A DNA stretch of 64,000 nucleotides, taken from contig VWZW01002320.1 in the NCBI GenBank assembly GCA_013397115.1, forward strand, positions 3,415,062 to 3,479,061, in the 5' to 3' direction. Source of the DNA: Edolisoma coerulescens (Eukaryota; Chordata; Aves; Passeriformes; Campephagidae). The first letter of the stretch is position 1; the number at the start of each line of letters is the position of its first letter. Of this stretch, positions 8,801 through 22,656 are shown piece after piece. The notes beneath the pieces were generated by a model. The model worked only from the letters and a program-made list of their open reading frames with translations. It was not told the origin of the DNA and did not search any database. A program made the position numbers and the translations under genes.

Positions 8801-11800
8801 TCAGGTATTCACCTTCAAGCTACAACAAAAAGGTACATAACAAAAAGCAAACCATTTAAACTTTGTTGTGTTCCATATCAGGCCTACCCTGCTAGCTGCT
8901 CAATCCCCTGATTAGATCTTCGGACTGAAAGTTTAAATGCAAAGGACCCGATTACCTTTGTTTTTCTTCTGGGCAATCCTCACCCTGCAGTTGTGGCAGA
9001 GCAGGGTAATGATGTGTAACTGGTTAGTCATTCAACAGCCAGCCTACAGCACTGCCTCTGCCAAGGAAGCAGAGTTGTTGATTTATTTTTGTCATATCCT
9101 TTCTGAAAGCATTCAGTCAGAAAAACAACACTGATTTGCTGCCTTAACTGAGGAGCACCTAGCAGGGAAGTTCACAGGCTATGACACCAAAGCTTATCCT
9201 AATGATATGGAAAGTTTCATTTTTCTAGCTTTCTAGTTGTAACAGCATGACTCAACAAGATAAAATAGAAAACGTAATTTCTGCCAAAGTATTTCTGATG
9301 AATTCTTGACTCCCAAGGAAACTGCATCAACAGGAAACAGCCTACAAGCAAGGCAAAGCTGGACAACACTGTTCCTTTCTTACTTTGCCCTTTAGGTACA
9401 GTGAAAAAACTTGTTTCTGACAGGAATACTAGGATACACAGTAAATACATAGTTTCCAGTACTACACAGTGGAAAAAAAGGCAAGTTTTGACATCCTGTT
9501 CTGAAGACCACTGTGACAAACACACAAAATCCTGTCACCACCACACAGATTTGTTACTCCAAAATGAGAACTCTGAGACAACTCACATGGAAGAGGTCCC
9601 CAGTCATTGCTGCTTGTTCCCCCAGCCTGCATGGGGCTGGACACCAGTCAGCTGTGTTGATGAGTAGCTCAGCCACACACAAATGCTGGACACGCAGTGG
9701 GATCAATGGCACCCATGTCTGGCACAAAGCTTCCTGGCATGCTGCAGAGAGAAAGGTAAAATACAAAGCTGATACCAACAACTGATGATCTCCCTTGGGG
9801 CACGTGGGGGAGAGGTCTGTCTGGAAATACATCCAGTTGAGTACAACTTCCTCTGAGCACCGCCCAGAGCTTCCTGCATCCCTGTGAAAGGGGTCCAGCT
9901 CCCAGAGAAGACACAGCGGTGGGAACCATACAGGGGGAGAGGTGTCCAAGACCCATGCTGCTCCGAGCAGCCTTGACCTCAGCTTTTCTGACAGACCAGC
10001 TTGGCTGCACCAGCCCTTATACTTTCCCTATTCACAACCCTGGATCTCCACAGGCATGCCAGAGGCAGAGCCTAATCAGGCTGTAGGACTCAGAAACCCG
10101 AAACACACACATGGTACTGGGACCTGGTAGGTCAGCCCAAATGTACTTGGGCAGATAGGCTCCCAGCTTGCTGCTGCCGGGGATCCATCCCCTAAAAACA
10201 GACATAATCTGGAAATCATATTTTCTTTTAAAATATTTTCTGCAATTTTCATAATGTTGATTGGTTCAACATTATCAATGTACAAAGCTGGTTCTTAAGT
10301 TTTTTTAGAGATCTTCAGGAAATACTTCTGTGTAGCTTTCCCAAGGACCACTCACACAGTGTTTTGAAGGACTTTTTTCTTTACTCTCTACATCTATCTC
10401 ACTCCTTTGTGTTGTTCAGTTTGCTTTGCTGTATCCCAGACTATATGACAGAGGTCATTTACTATGGGCTGCCCAGAATGGTATTTGGACACCTAAGTCA
10501 TATTTCCAGTTTTTAAACAAAGAGGTGCCATTCCTGTTTCCAAACAAAGATTTTGCAGGTTTTTGGACAGAGCCACAAACACTTATGGCTATGGGCTCCC
10601 AGCAGAGGCTGCACTACCAGGGGGGCAGGGCCAGGAAGAGAGAGGAATGGGATCTCTTATGGTCACTGTTTGGACAGCTTCTGCTTCATTTCATCTCACC
10701 AGGAGAGAAAATAGCCTGTCACAGCCCACCGGGTGCAAGCCATCACTGGCAGGCTGTTGTGAGGAAGTTGGGGTTTAACATCCTGGCACTGGAATTTCTC
10801 ATAAGGAGGAAAAATCTTTGCTCAGCTCCAAGTAAAAGCTCCTTCAAGAGAGGCTGGGCAAAGGAACACGCATGTTGGTGCATTCCAGTGTGGGAAAGGT
10901 TCAGCAAACCTTGTCTTGCCTCATTCAGAGGAATGCATGGACATATTTTGTGCTTATGCCTATCTAGGGCTAATAGGCTGAAAAAAGTGTTTTCTTTTCC
11001 TGTTTTGGGTTTTTTGTTTCTTGGGGTTTTTTTAATGGAAGGGAAACATTCCTGGGAATGGGACCAAGTCATTGCAGAACCAGCTAGAGTTTGTTTCCTG
11101 TACGGAGGTGGAAAGCACTTTGCTGGGATGCCGAGATACATATTTAACTGCTTTTTATACAAAAGAAAAAAAATTGTGTTTAACAGTTGGGCAGGAATCT
11201 GAGCAGGAAATGAAGCAGATCATTATCGTGTACCATAAAAACATCAAGATTTTTGTATTTGTTCCAAAAAAGATAATGCCAGGATGTATTTTGCACAGGT
11301 AGTTCAGGCTTCACATTCAGCTGCTTACTCCCTCTCTATCTGATGCCATGAAACATTTCAGACATGACAGTGAATTTCAGAAAGAGAAAACTAGTCAATT
11401 CCAAATCTTTTTTTTTCTCAGCTATTCAAGACCTCAGAAGTTCTTTCTTCAGCATAGGTACTTTTCTGGATTTATAGCCTATCAAAACTCCACATTTTTT
11501 AAAAATATGAAAATATCTAAGGTGCTATTTCCTGCGGTTTTTTCGCTCACTGGAAAAATGACATGTTTCATGAGTCCCTTGCAGAGATTATTTCTATTGT
11601 CTTCTTTTGAAATTGTATAATTTTTTAAACAAACCCTTTAGAAGCTTGATTTAAACCAAGTCGTAAACATGCGTGAAAACATAATTTTTACTGAAAATTA
11701 AAAGCTTGATCATAAAAAGATGTCAGTAATTATTTCAAAAGTGTGTGTGGTTTCTGATAGGGCCACCAAACCATCTTCAAATAATAAGTCATTTCCAATA

Positions 11801-13000
11801 TTGGACCATTCTCTGACTTTCTGAATTTGAACATGATTGAAAACAGACAGCCCAAGCTGATTTTCAAGCACACACTCAGCTATTTTAATCATTCCTTCTA
11901 AATTATCCTCAGATTGCATTTCTTGCTCTTCTGTGAGTTTCCTTGACTGTAACAGTACCAGCTTAGTAATGACAGATTCAGAAAAGACCACGCAACTTGT
12001 GCCTATCCTGCCAGATGCCTTTTTGTCTTTATCACAGTATCTACTAAAAGAAACACCATACCAGATGATCAACCCCAAAACCAAGGCATTTGCTACTGCT
12101 GTGAAATACCTATATTTACAATATAGGTACTCAGGCATTTGACCTGAATGCCTCTCTAATATCCCGAGTAAGTTACCTGGACATGCCAGGAAGAGCATGG
12201 CTATGCCATGGCAATGCAATAGAGGGTTGTAGCAAAGCTAGAAAGACTTTTGCATCGCTCTAATGAGTACAGAAAACATCATAACTCATGCTTTCAAGTA
12301 ATTTGCTCTGCCTTTCACAGCTTCTGGACAGAAGAGTTGTCAAAGGAAGAGGAATCAATGAAAATAGAGGTAAAAAACCAGCAAACAACCAAATTCTATC
12401 TCCATAGCTGAAACTACAGGACCAGAATAAGTTGGTTGAGAGATAGCCATAAGGTAATAGAATTTGTCTACCTTACATCTGCTCTGCCGTGGGAAAGAGC
12501 ATCAAATTAGATGCGCTCTCCTACCCTATATCAGCTGTAGGGATACTCCTTCAATGCTTAACTCACCGTGAAATTTGCACCTGTGGGCACAAGAAGATCT
12601 TTGTTTCTTTGGGTCTTATTATCCAATGTCTAACAACTCCTACCCAGCAGACTGGCCACCTGGTTTGTTTTCAGGCTATAACTTACACAAGTGTCAGCAT
12701 AAATATTCTTTTCTATTTATAGAAATTCTGTTACTTCTGCACTTCTTTCATGTGCTATTTTTATGACATCATTTAAAATTAATTTCCTGAATGTTCCATG
12801 ATTAATAGTGTCAACAAATTTCCCTAAAATCAGTTCTTTGGAGTACTTTGTTTCTCTGGGGGTTCATTCCTTGAAGTCTTTGTTCCCAGCTCACAAAAGG
12901 CCAGGCAGAGCATACTGAGATGCACAACCCTCTGTTGAGAGGAATCTTTCTTGGTGATCTCTCTGGTGTCTCCATGTTTGCCTCTGACAGTGTCCCCTCT
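5817..13000. other. Non-coding DNA upstream of TLR2, no gene recognised
   Basis: This holds the possible TLR2 first-exon donor at 8536 and, presumably, the TLR2 promoter. No CR1 fragment or known gene family is visible. Two open frames are longer than expected by chance, at 10426-11202 on the plus strand (258 codons) and 11710-12219 on the minus strand (169 codons). I recognise neither and do not call them genes. A short leucine run at about 6090-6120 is a CTG-type low-complexity stretch. Confidence 0.5.
8536..8600 (-). other. TLR2: Candidate first exon of TLR2 (donor side only)
   Basis: The minus strand has a good donor, CAGGG|GTAAGTATG, with the exon ending at 8536 and the intron starting at 8535. 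It lies 2.7 kb upstream of the predicted leader exon at 5747-5816. The right boundary (transcription start) cannot be placed from sequence; 8600 is only nominal. The DNA just upstream (about 8600-8640) has a C-run (seven C) on the plus strand, but I recognise no TATA box or clear NF-kB site. Confidence 0.25.
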
Positions 13001-15926
13001 GATATTTGCAAAGCCTTCCAGATGAACAGAATTTTTCAAGAGTCACTATCAAAAATGCAGTGAATAATGGGAGAAGGGATGGATAAAGTGAAGTTTGGCT
13101 GGACTCTTCTCCCCTGCTGTTCAGTAAAAACTCTTCTGTAAAATAAGTATTTCTCACACTTCTCATGATGAAACAGCCTGTGAATGAGTTTGGCTTGCTC
13201 CCTGTTTCTGCAGGTGGAGGAATCCTGCCTCCAGGCTGGGCAGCCCTTTCCTTTTCAGGGGGAACTCAGCAAGGAACTGGCAGGCTGGTTTGCTGGACAA
13301 GAAATCTGTGAGCTCATAACTTCTCACTGAGTAACAGGACAATATTGATACCAGTACCTCAGTTGGGGTGAGTCAGGTCTGCAACTGGATTAAGGGAGAA
13401 GCGAACGTTTCCATCCGTTTGGGTTCCTCGTGTCGAAACAGCCTGCTGTCCGTGAAGGAACTGCTTTGTGCTCCCCTCTGCTTTTTACTCCTTGCAGGAA
13501 GGCCCCAAATAAATGCCCCATCCCCCAGGAATGCCATCAGTCATAAAATAATCCCTCTCCAACTGCTCTCCCTAACTCTGCTGGCACGACGACGACTGCA
13601 CACTCTGCCAAAGTTAACAAGCAGGCACATTAATCCCCCCTCTTGCTGGAGAGTCTTTCCAGACCTGTCTCAGCTTTCTGTCAGTCGCTGTGCATGGAGG
13701 CAGCTTTGTCCCAGGATGGTTCCTTACAAGCATATTTGCAGGAGAATGCCAAGTGAGCACCTAATCTGAAATGACTGAGGCCCTTGGAGGCAAGGCACCA
13801 GCTGTGCCGTGAGGCTGGCTCTTTCATTTGCAATTTTTCATTCGTGTGGTTTACTTTGGCTGCTTGTCCTTGGTAAACATTTTACAACACTGAAACCAGG
13901 AAATCCCAAAAACAAATAAAGAAATGGGCGATGACTAATAGATCTTGCTTTGTCTTTCCAAGGATCAGCCTTACTGAGGCCAGATTCTTGCCATCCAAAG
14001 AGGAGTAAAGCCTCCCTGGGAACCTATCAGGAGTGAAGGACACTTCTAGCAGGGAAAGCAGGGATGAAGGAGCTGCTGGTCTCGTGCAACCATGCTAGGA
14101 CCATCTCAGCAAGCCTTTGGAAATCACAGGCACAGCAAGAGCCTCACCCAGCTGCCCTGGAGGCATGGGGAAATGCGAGGCTCAACATCGTGCCTCAGAG
14201 CTGATTTGTCTTAAAAGACTTTCACTTCCCACTCCAGAGTTCAGCCACGGGTTTTCCTTCCCCTCCAACTCTTGCTTTTCCCTATAACTTCTGGTGTGCA
14301 AGAAAACAACTTTGTAGATAAAGCCACGCCTTTAGCAGTGCATGTACTCTGCAATTAGATGAACCCCTAATGCAGTTTAAAGGAAAAATCAGATAGTGAA
14401 GGTACTGAGGCAGTGCAGGCCTGCCTGTCCAGAGCGAGGCTTGCTTGTTCCCTCTCCTCCAGGGTGGAAAGTCAGAAGGGCAACAAGATCCCCTAGCTCC
14501 CAGTCCCCACCAGTGGGAAAGCAGCTGAGAGCTGGGTCCCTACAACTGCATACATCCAATCTACCCTACACATATGTGGGCAGCAGGACAAGACTGCTCC
14601 TGCACACAGAGGGACTGGCTTTGCCTGGCTCTGGGAAGCCATAATCTTCTGTTCAAGAGGCCTGTGGCAGGGGGAAATCACTGAGACAAGCTGTCACCAC
14701 TGCTCCTTCTCCTGCAATAAGCAGGACAATAAGGAAATTCAGGGAAGCTACACCATGACTGCTCCAGTTTCATAGCAGAGGGAATTTTTTTAATCAGCTC
14801 CCTAAACCTCTGTAAATGCTGCTACAGCTGAGACACAGAACAAAAAGAGGTGCTTCTTCTGGACAAGGTTTCTGGAGGAGCCAGGTGATCAGGAACTGGA
14901 TTAAGCCTTGCAGAAAATGTGGGCAAAGAAGATATGAGCAAGCATTTAACCACAGGATCCTGTCAGAGATGGATGACACTGTCAGAGTACCAGCTGTGCT
15001 GAGACATCCTGAGCATACTCAGAAGCAGACACAGAAATCCAACAGGAATTATGGTATCCAAACTCCATGGTCTCCAGATACCAGTGTCAGTCGAATATGG
15101 GACATCCAAGCACTAAATGCTTAACACTTATGTGTCCAAAGAGGCTGCAGGATCCCAAATTTTGCCCAAGTCTCTCTCTTGGTTGTCACTGTGGTAGGAC
15201 TGTTTTCTAATTCTTAAAGCACTGCACAAATGTCACCAACTGTGACTTCCTGATATCTGCTATCCCCTACACCTACCCACCAGAAGAAAGCTGACATTGT
15301 TTCCTTCTCTCTTTGTTTCAGGAGATACATTAAAGTCTAATGAGTAAGATGAAATTCAAGGGAAAAAATCCCTGCTACAGACTTTTTGCATGATTTTTGG
15401 AGGTGACAATGACATTCAGCTTCATACACAAAGCTTCTAGAAACTCAGCTTGGGGCTGTTTTGATGTGGAATGCAGGGGAAAGGTACCATTACCAGACTC
15501 AGAGATTTCTCAAGTGTGCTTATATTTCCATCTCCACTGCCAAAAATCCACTTTTCAAACGAGCTAGGCAAAAGGTTAGACTGCTTAAAAACATGTAACA
15601 CACAAACCAAGGAAACAAAAGAGAAGCCCATGTCCTGGGAAGGCAAGTTTCAGTAAGGTAAAAGGGACCAAGAGTCCTGGCACACACAGCAGCGTTCCCC
15701 TCCCACAGCACGGGGTTTGGCTCTCAGAGCAGAGCAGCAGGCACCAGAGAGAGACAGACAGTAAACCAGTGTGCAGTGTTTGTGGAAAGCAGAAGCAGCT
15801 GTTGTGCAGACAAACTAATCAAAGTCAGCATCTTGCACAAGGGCAAGCATTAGCTCCACTATAACTCCACACAGTGTGGACTCCAAAACGTTTATTCCAG
15901 CTTGTGACAAACGGCCTCTTGTGCCC

Positions 15927-15979
15927 TCAGAATAAATTGTACAACTGGAAAACAGTTTTCAGAATAAATTGTACAACTG
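15927..15979. repeat. Short tandem duplication (32-bp period)
   Basis: The 21-bp sequence tcagaataaattgtacaactg occurs at 15927-15947 and again at 15959-15979. Confidence 0.85.
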
Positions 15980-18900
15980 AGGCTGTTTTTTGGAGTTTGC
16001 AGCAGCTGGCACACAGCATTTCCACCTGCTGCTAGGCAGTGCTGCAGTTCCCGTGGGCTCAGTCATCTTAGACATCATACCTGAGAGACTGTGCTGCAGT
16101 GCAGAGCCTGCTTGTGCAAATCTGTGTCAGGCATGCTATGCTCTGTCTTCTCCCTGTGTTTTCTAGGAATTAATACAGATACTCATGAGTAAGCAGACTG
16201 ATCTAAACAACAGTGGGTGGTGACATACAGACATTTAAGGAGACGTGGGCAGCTCCAGAGGCTTCCTACTCCTTCCTCTCATGAAATGCTTCCTTAACAG
16301 GCCCTCTCTCAGACCCCAGACTTGCAGACTTCTCTTAATACCTGCAGCATGTTTGAGGCAACACTGGGTCCACAGTAGTAGTAATAAAAATAATAATAAA
16401 AAAACCCCAACCAGAGCAGTCATTAGGCATTATTCACTGCAGGAATACAGGGGGGAATTTGAAATTGGCAAGTCAGCCCCATTACTGTAAGGATACATTT
16501 GGTCTGTCATCTATTAGAACACATGGCTGTGTGTGCCTGGCAAGTGCTTTAAAGCTGTTCTTTTGATCTTTGCTAAGATAAAACTGTAATATTTTGTAGG
16601 TATTTGAGAACATTAGTTACTGGACTAGTTAAAAACCACTTAACCACTTGGAATTGATGCCATCTGTTTCTTATTTTTATTCATAGAAATCAATACCCAG
16701 TTTTTTGAGGACTTCTCTAACAAACTCTCTCTATACGAAACATGAGTGATGCTCCGGCCAAGACAGCTGAACTTCTGCTTGACAGGTTCACTGATGGGGC
16801 TGTTCAGCTGACAAAGGACTACTCAGACAAGAGGAAGCAAGGAGAAGGACAGAACAAAGGCCAAGTCCTTTAGCTCATCCCTTAAATCAGCTCTTCAGAA
16901 AGAATGATACTGTCTTGGTTAGATTTCAGGTTTCTCTATTACAGGAAATGGCACATGAGGTTCTTGCAACCAAAAATCAAACCTGCAGCTTACCGAGCAT
17001 CAGTCATGTCAGCCACTCTGGAAGATGCAGCCAGGTTTACATTTTACTAAGGAAACTAATGAAAAAGAGTAAACAAGTATTTCATATTCACTTAAGGATT
17101 GTGAAGCATTTGTATAAGCCATTATTTGGTCCTCAACTAATTGTAATTTATCAGTACTTAAACGGAATTATTTTTAAAAACCTTTCAAGCTAATAGAAAG
17201 GCTACTTTCTTAAAAAAAAATCCAAACAAACCCTCCACCAAACAGTGAATATGCAGGCCATCTATAAAAGGCACAAAGATATCTCTCCTTAATGCTATTG
17301 TGAATTGAGGGCAATCACAAGTTGCACATTGCTGTAGGGTACCAAACCCGGTCATGAAGTCCAGCTACTACTAGAGAAACTCATAACTTTGCCTGTGAGC
17401 CTCACTCAGAAGGCAGAAACACAGACAGGAAAAGTTTGTGTCACTGTGACCTCAGCAGGCTGTCCACCCCTGGGCATTTCCATCAGGTCTTTGTGTCCCA
17501 GGTTTCTGCTTGCCATCAGGAGCATCCCAACCTGCAAGCCACAGATGGCTCAGGCCAGGCCACGCTGAGCTCTGATGTTCAAGACTGCAATCAAAAGCAA
17601 AAGCAAACCCTGCAAGCTGGGAGAGGGAGAGCAGCTGCACTTGCTGTGATGTGTGAGTGGTGAAAATGATAGCAAAGTGTCAGGAGAAAATTGCTCAGCC
17701 ACATCTGTGCTCACCAGAGGGCTGGCACAGGAAAATTGGACAGCTGAGCCTTGACTAAGCAAAAGACACCTATAGTCTGATTTCTAGCAGCCCTGGAAAG
17801 TGCAGTACATGCTAAGGACATACAGATGGGAAAAACTGGAACCTGGTGTGCTAAGTCATTTGGCAAATGCACGAACTGCACACAGTGCTAACAGGGAGAG
17901 CCTGAAATCAAACACAGGGAATGCCTCATGTCCTCAGCCAACAGGAGGGACCGGAAGGTGCCTAATTGAAGGCTAATAACCAAAGGAGGAAGACAATCTG
18001 GGATTAAGCAGAGGTTTCTACCAACAGAAGTAGGGCTGGCATCTCCTCTGGTTAACAGCTGCCTGCTTGTCCACAGAGGGACTGATTGACCTGCAGGCAG
18101 CTCTGGAAAGAGTTGATCAATATGAAACTGCCACTGAGCTCCAGAAACCATTCACACCACAGACTGTGGGATGTGTGGCTGAAAACTGTGGGGGAAGTCG
18201 AGGAGGAGCAAGTGCTTCCCACGCTGGTTTGGAAACAGGGCAGCAATGAGGTCATTTTCCATCCCCTCACAAATGCCATGCACCCTGTCCAGGATGTACA
18301 TGTGCCATCGTGAGATGGGCTGGAGGCAGAATGAGCCAGCCTGCCTGCAAGCAGCTGGGGGAACACTGCTGGTATGCTGCCTTTCTCATATGAATGCAGC
18401 TGATAAGAGAGCAATAAGCTCCACTGTCTCACAGGTCTGAGGAGAGTGGTGGGAACGGTACAGCATTTCCTGACATTTCTGAAAGCTTCCCTTATCATCT
18501 TCAACATCTGGTTTGCACTCTTCAGCACTTCCTACAACGCACCGCAAACCACCTTTCATCTAACGAGGCTGTGTTCAGTGAATGAAGTGAAACATTCTTC
18601 TCACCAAATCAGAACCAGCCATGGTAGCAGGTTCTTGTAAGGCACTGATGGACAAGTGCACTGCTGCAGCATCTCAGCATTGCATGAGAAGGAGGTTATT
18701 TCCAATTTTGAAATAGCCCAGCACTGTTATTGAATATTATTTCTAATATTGAAATAGCACCTGCTGACGCCCAGTCCAAGGAAGGCAGCCCACCTTCCAC
18801 ATCGCTGTCTCTGAGAGCTGGAGCAGAGGCCAGGCATAGGCTTCCTCCACATCTGTGCTAACAAAGACATGTGAAAGCACTAGCTTCCCTTCACAAATTG

Positions 18901-20977
18901 TACAGCCAGTCAAAATTAAAACCAAATGGCTCTTAGCTAACAGACCATTTTTCCAGAGTGGCTGGAGGAGAGGTCTAGTACAGCCTGTCAGCCCATGGGT
19001 ACAGCAGTCCTAACCCAGAGAATGGCAGGGACAGTCACAGGTATGATCTGTTGCCTTCTCAAAATCCCTCCACAAGACCTGAGTTTACTGAAGAGGATGG
19101 GGCCTTTTTGGTCACTCATGAGGGTGACGTCCTTTCAAGAAATGAGTACACTTGCGCTCAGCTGCAAGCCAAGCCTGGCTGCTGGCAGTTTAGCTGACAG
19201 TGACTACATCACCAGTTTACGCTAGATGAGAAGCTAGTCCACAACAGCCAGAGAAGTTCATCTGGCACTAGTTTGTACCCTGGGCAGGTCCCGAATTCTG
19301 AGCCAGCATGGTCCCTGCGTCCGCAGGTTGCTGGCAGCCTCCAGGCAATAAAATCTGCAGAGAGGTGCACGGGGCCATGTGGAATCACCCAAACCTCCAC
19401 TGCCTCTAAACAAGGCTGCTAAAACCCCAAACAACCCAGGGAGTAACTCCCACATACAACCGGGGAAAAAATCCTTCAGAGCAACCCCAGGGGTAGAAGA
19501 GAAGGAGAAGATTTGAAGGATTGTTCTGCTATTGTTGCTGAAGAACTCAGTAGGAAATGAAATACAGCAGAGCAGAAAAAGCGAGCTGCACAGTGAGTGG
19601 CCCACAGTTACAAAGGAGGTGTTTTTGTCAAGCTGGCAAAGACAGATTCTGCAGGGAAACCCACTCTAGAGATGGAGGGAGGAACAGCAACATTCAGCTT
19701 GCAGCAGGCCAGGAGTGCCTATGTCCACACATTAGTAATGAGCTGCAGAAGTGGGTGCAAGCCCCCAGGACCTCAGTTGCAACACCACCTTGTAGGGCTG
19801 GGACAACAAATCTTCTCCCCTGCTCTGCTCTGTTGCTTGCTCACAATGGGGCAGAGCAGAGCTCACCCACTGACTCCCACTCCTCCACGTCCCTCAGCTT
19901 GCAGAGACAGGAAGCATCACTGGGACTTGCCCAGCAGAGCCTCCTCCAGTGCAGGACTGGGCAACTGCCCCAAGCAACACCAGGGACCCTCCTTCTCCAG
20001 CTGGGACACCGACCTCTGCCCGTCAGGAAGGCAGGGTGAGTGTTGCATTGCCATAGGGACAGAGTAGGGCCGCGGCAGCACAGCAGTCCTGGGGAGACAG
20101 TGAGCCTTCAGTCCACCTAAGCGTGTTGCAGAAGAGGACATGATAAGCCCTGCCCTGAGCCTTTTTCTCTATAGAAGTGGTCAGAGAGACTGAACAACAG
20201 GACGGGGCAATCAAAAATAGAAGTAAAACACACTCATGGTGACAGGGAGGTGCCACTGTGCACCTTTTCCAGTAATTGCTGAAAGCAAAGCAAGTATGTG
20301 AAAAGGGCAAAGCAGATGGAGGTGACTCAGTGACTAAGAAAAATAAACAATGGGTGTTTCACAAGGATGAAAGGCAAGAAAACAAATGCTGGAAAGCAAC
20401 ACCCAATCTACCACTGTAAATATCAGCCAGGAGCTCACCTGGTAGGACGGCGATGCTGGCTCTGCAGGAACCTGTGGTGCTGCGAAGGCCACGAGTTCCC
20501 AGGAGTCACCGAGGCTTCTCCAGAGGCAGAAAGAAGTTGGGTGGTAGAGCTGCAGCCACTGCCAGCCCTAGGGTAGGTGGTGGAAACCTCCCCTGCTTCC
20601 TCCCCTTACGCTCCCTTCAGAAGATTAAGTTAACAGCTCTCCAATGACCTCTCTTGCCCCCTGGCAATCAGATCTCTCACCTGCCCTCAGAGCTTCAGGC
20701 TCATTCTGCCAGCGTTGCTGCTTGCTGGTCATCGCTTCTTCGAGCAGCTGGGACAGTCCTGCATGCCCAGGTCCAGCTGCAGGAGCTGCAGGACACATCT
20801 GCCAATTGCCACCGTGCTTGCGACAAACTCCCACAAGCCAGCAACAATGGTGCTCCCCATCTGAGCCTGCCCTGGGGACAGACGCTGTCCCCGCAGCTCT
20901 GAGCCCCGCAGGCGGTACCTGCAGCTCGGCCCAGCCTGTCTGCTGCTCCCAAGGAGTTCACACCAGGCTCCCAGGCT

Positions 20978-21018
20978 GGACTGGCGGCGGCCGGACTGGC
21001 AGCAGCCGGACTGCGGGG
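20978..21018. repeat. 15-bp G+C-rich tandem repeat, about 2.7 copies
   Basis: Units ggactggcggcggcc (20978-20992) and ggactggcagcagcc (20993-21007), then a partial unit, ggactgcgggg. It lies in the G+C-richest part of the intergenic region. Confidence 0.8.
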
Positions 21019-22642
21019 CAGCCCAAATCCCTCCCTGCAGCAGCAAGCTCAATACTGTGCCAGCCCCACTTACCACCAAACAGGGTCCCAGCGGAGCACT
21101 GCCCCTCTCCTACAGGGAAGCTGCGTTGGATGCTGCCCTTCCCGCAGCTCTACAGCGTAATGCTGTGAGGGGCTTGCTGCAGCCTGGCAGGGCTCGGGCA
21201 GGCAAACACCCTGCTGCAGATTCTGGCTTTGTGCAAATGCTGTCTCTCATAGTACCAACAAACCTTCAAGAAATGCGCCAGGAATATTCTCTGGCTCCAT
21301 AATGGAAATACTGGCTCAACTAGGCAGGCTTGGCCAATATACCCTGTGAAAATCAAAGACAGTGGTAACGTGGTATCCCTAGTTCTCAATACACATATAA
21401 GAAGCCACAAACCTGCTGGGAGCAGAAAGCAGGGGTGGCTGTCACTTCCCAGTTCTCTTCTTGGGAAAACAGTCAATATTGGGAGACTATGTAGTGCTCA
21501 CACTGTGACAGAAGTCAGCACTGAATGCTTGGAACTGCATCCATGGGGATTTTTCCCCCTGCTCCATCATCAGCCCTACTAGTGAACTGTGTAAGCTATT
21601 GCTCTTTTATACTGGTGTTTTTGGTCTTCCCCTTCCAATTTTAAGCAATTCTTTGGTTAACCAAGAACAACTCTAGCTGAAGTCTCTTAAAAAAAAGGGT
21701 ACCAGTTTGAGAGATCAATAAGGCTCCCAATGCCACTATAGGCACAAAGCAGGAAGTTAGAAATTACTTTGCTCGTGACAACAAAATGTCTTTAGACCAG
21801 CCTCTCCAGTTCACTCCAGCAGAATTATAACCACTTTGGTACAAAGCAATTATTTATTTCATCTTTCCCTTTACTGTAGGAGGAATGATTTTTAACTGAG
21901 CCCAAACCCACTTGCATCCAAGTGGATTGCTAATTAAGCTACAGATGTCTCCTGATGGCAGCAATTATTTCTAGTAACCTTAATGAGCTTGTTACATTCC
22001 TTAGTTATTGTTATGAAAAGTTATACGAAAAACTTGGCCTAATACTACAGAGCTCCTGGGGGAACTACTTCTTGATCTGTTCTGGTTTGATTAAAGGGAA
22101 TGATTGTTTCCTTTCCTAGCAGTATTTCTCAAGTTCTTTGTGGCTCATTCCCCTTATCTTTAGATGGCACTTTTAACAAGTCTGACCAGATTTTTCACAC
22201 AGGTCTTCTTTTCCAAACATTTCTACCTGGTTTTGCTCTCCCTAAATTCTCCAGTGCCTTTGCTTGGTTTATTGCATACATTTTTTCCTGTCTTTTCCAG
22301 TCATTGACTGTTTGGGACACATATTTTACTTACAACAGGGACTCAGTGCCTATCAGAACTCCGTGGGGTTTTGAGGTTGTTACAGTTTGTTGCAGATATA
22401 AGAAATCCATGTCCTTACACTGGAACTTGAAGAAAAGCCTCCCTTCAGTGCATAGAAAATAAGTATCTCCTTGAAACATTGAATGGAATTAACAGAATAA
22501 ACTGAGTAAGACAACTAAGCACAGCCTTCCATGTCCTCTCCTCTCTCCTGTGCCTTTTTATCCAAAATCCATGCATGCTATACAACAAGCAATATTATCC
22601 AGGGAATAAAGAACTTCATTCCATTTCAAACCAAAGGATCAC

Positions 22643-22656
22643 TTTTTTTTTTTTTT
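22643..22656. repeat. T14 homopolymer
   Basis: A run of 14 T. No recognisable retroposon is attached to it. Confidence 0.8.

Noticed and set aside
19557..21168. Cluster of 100-170-codon frames on both strands
   Set aside because: Overlapping frames on both strands in a G+C-rich block, as expected from low stop density; no recognisable domains.
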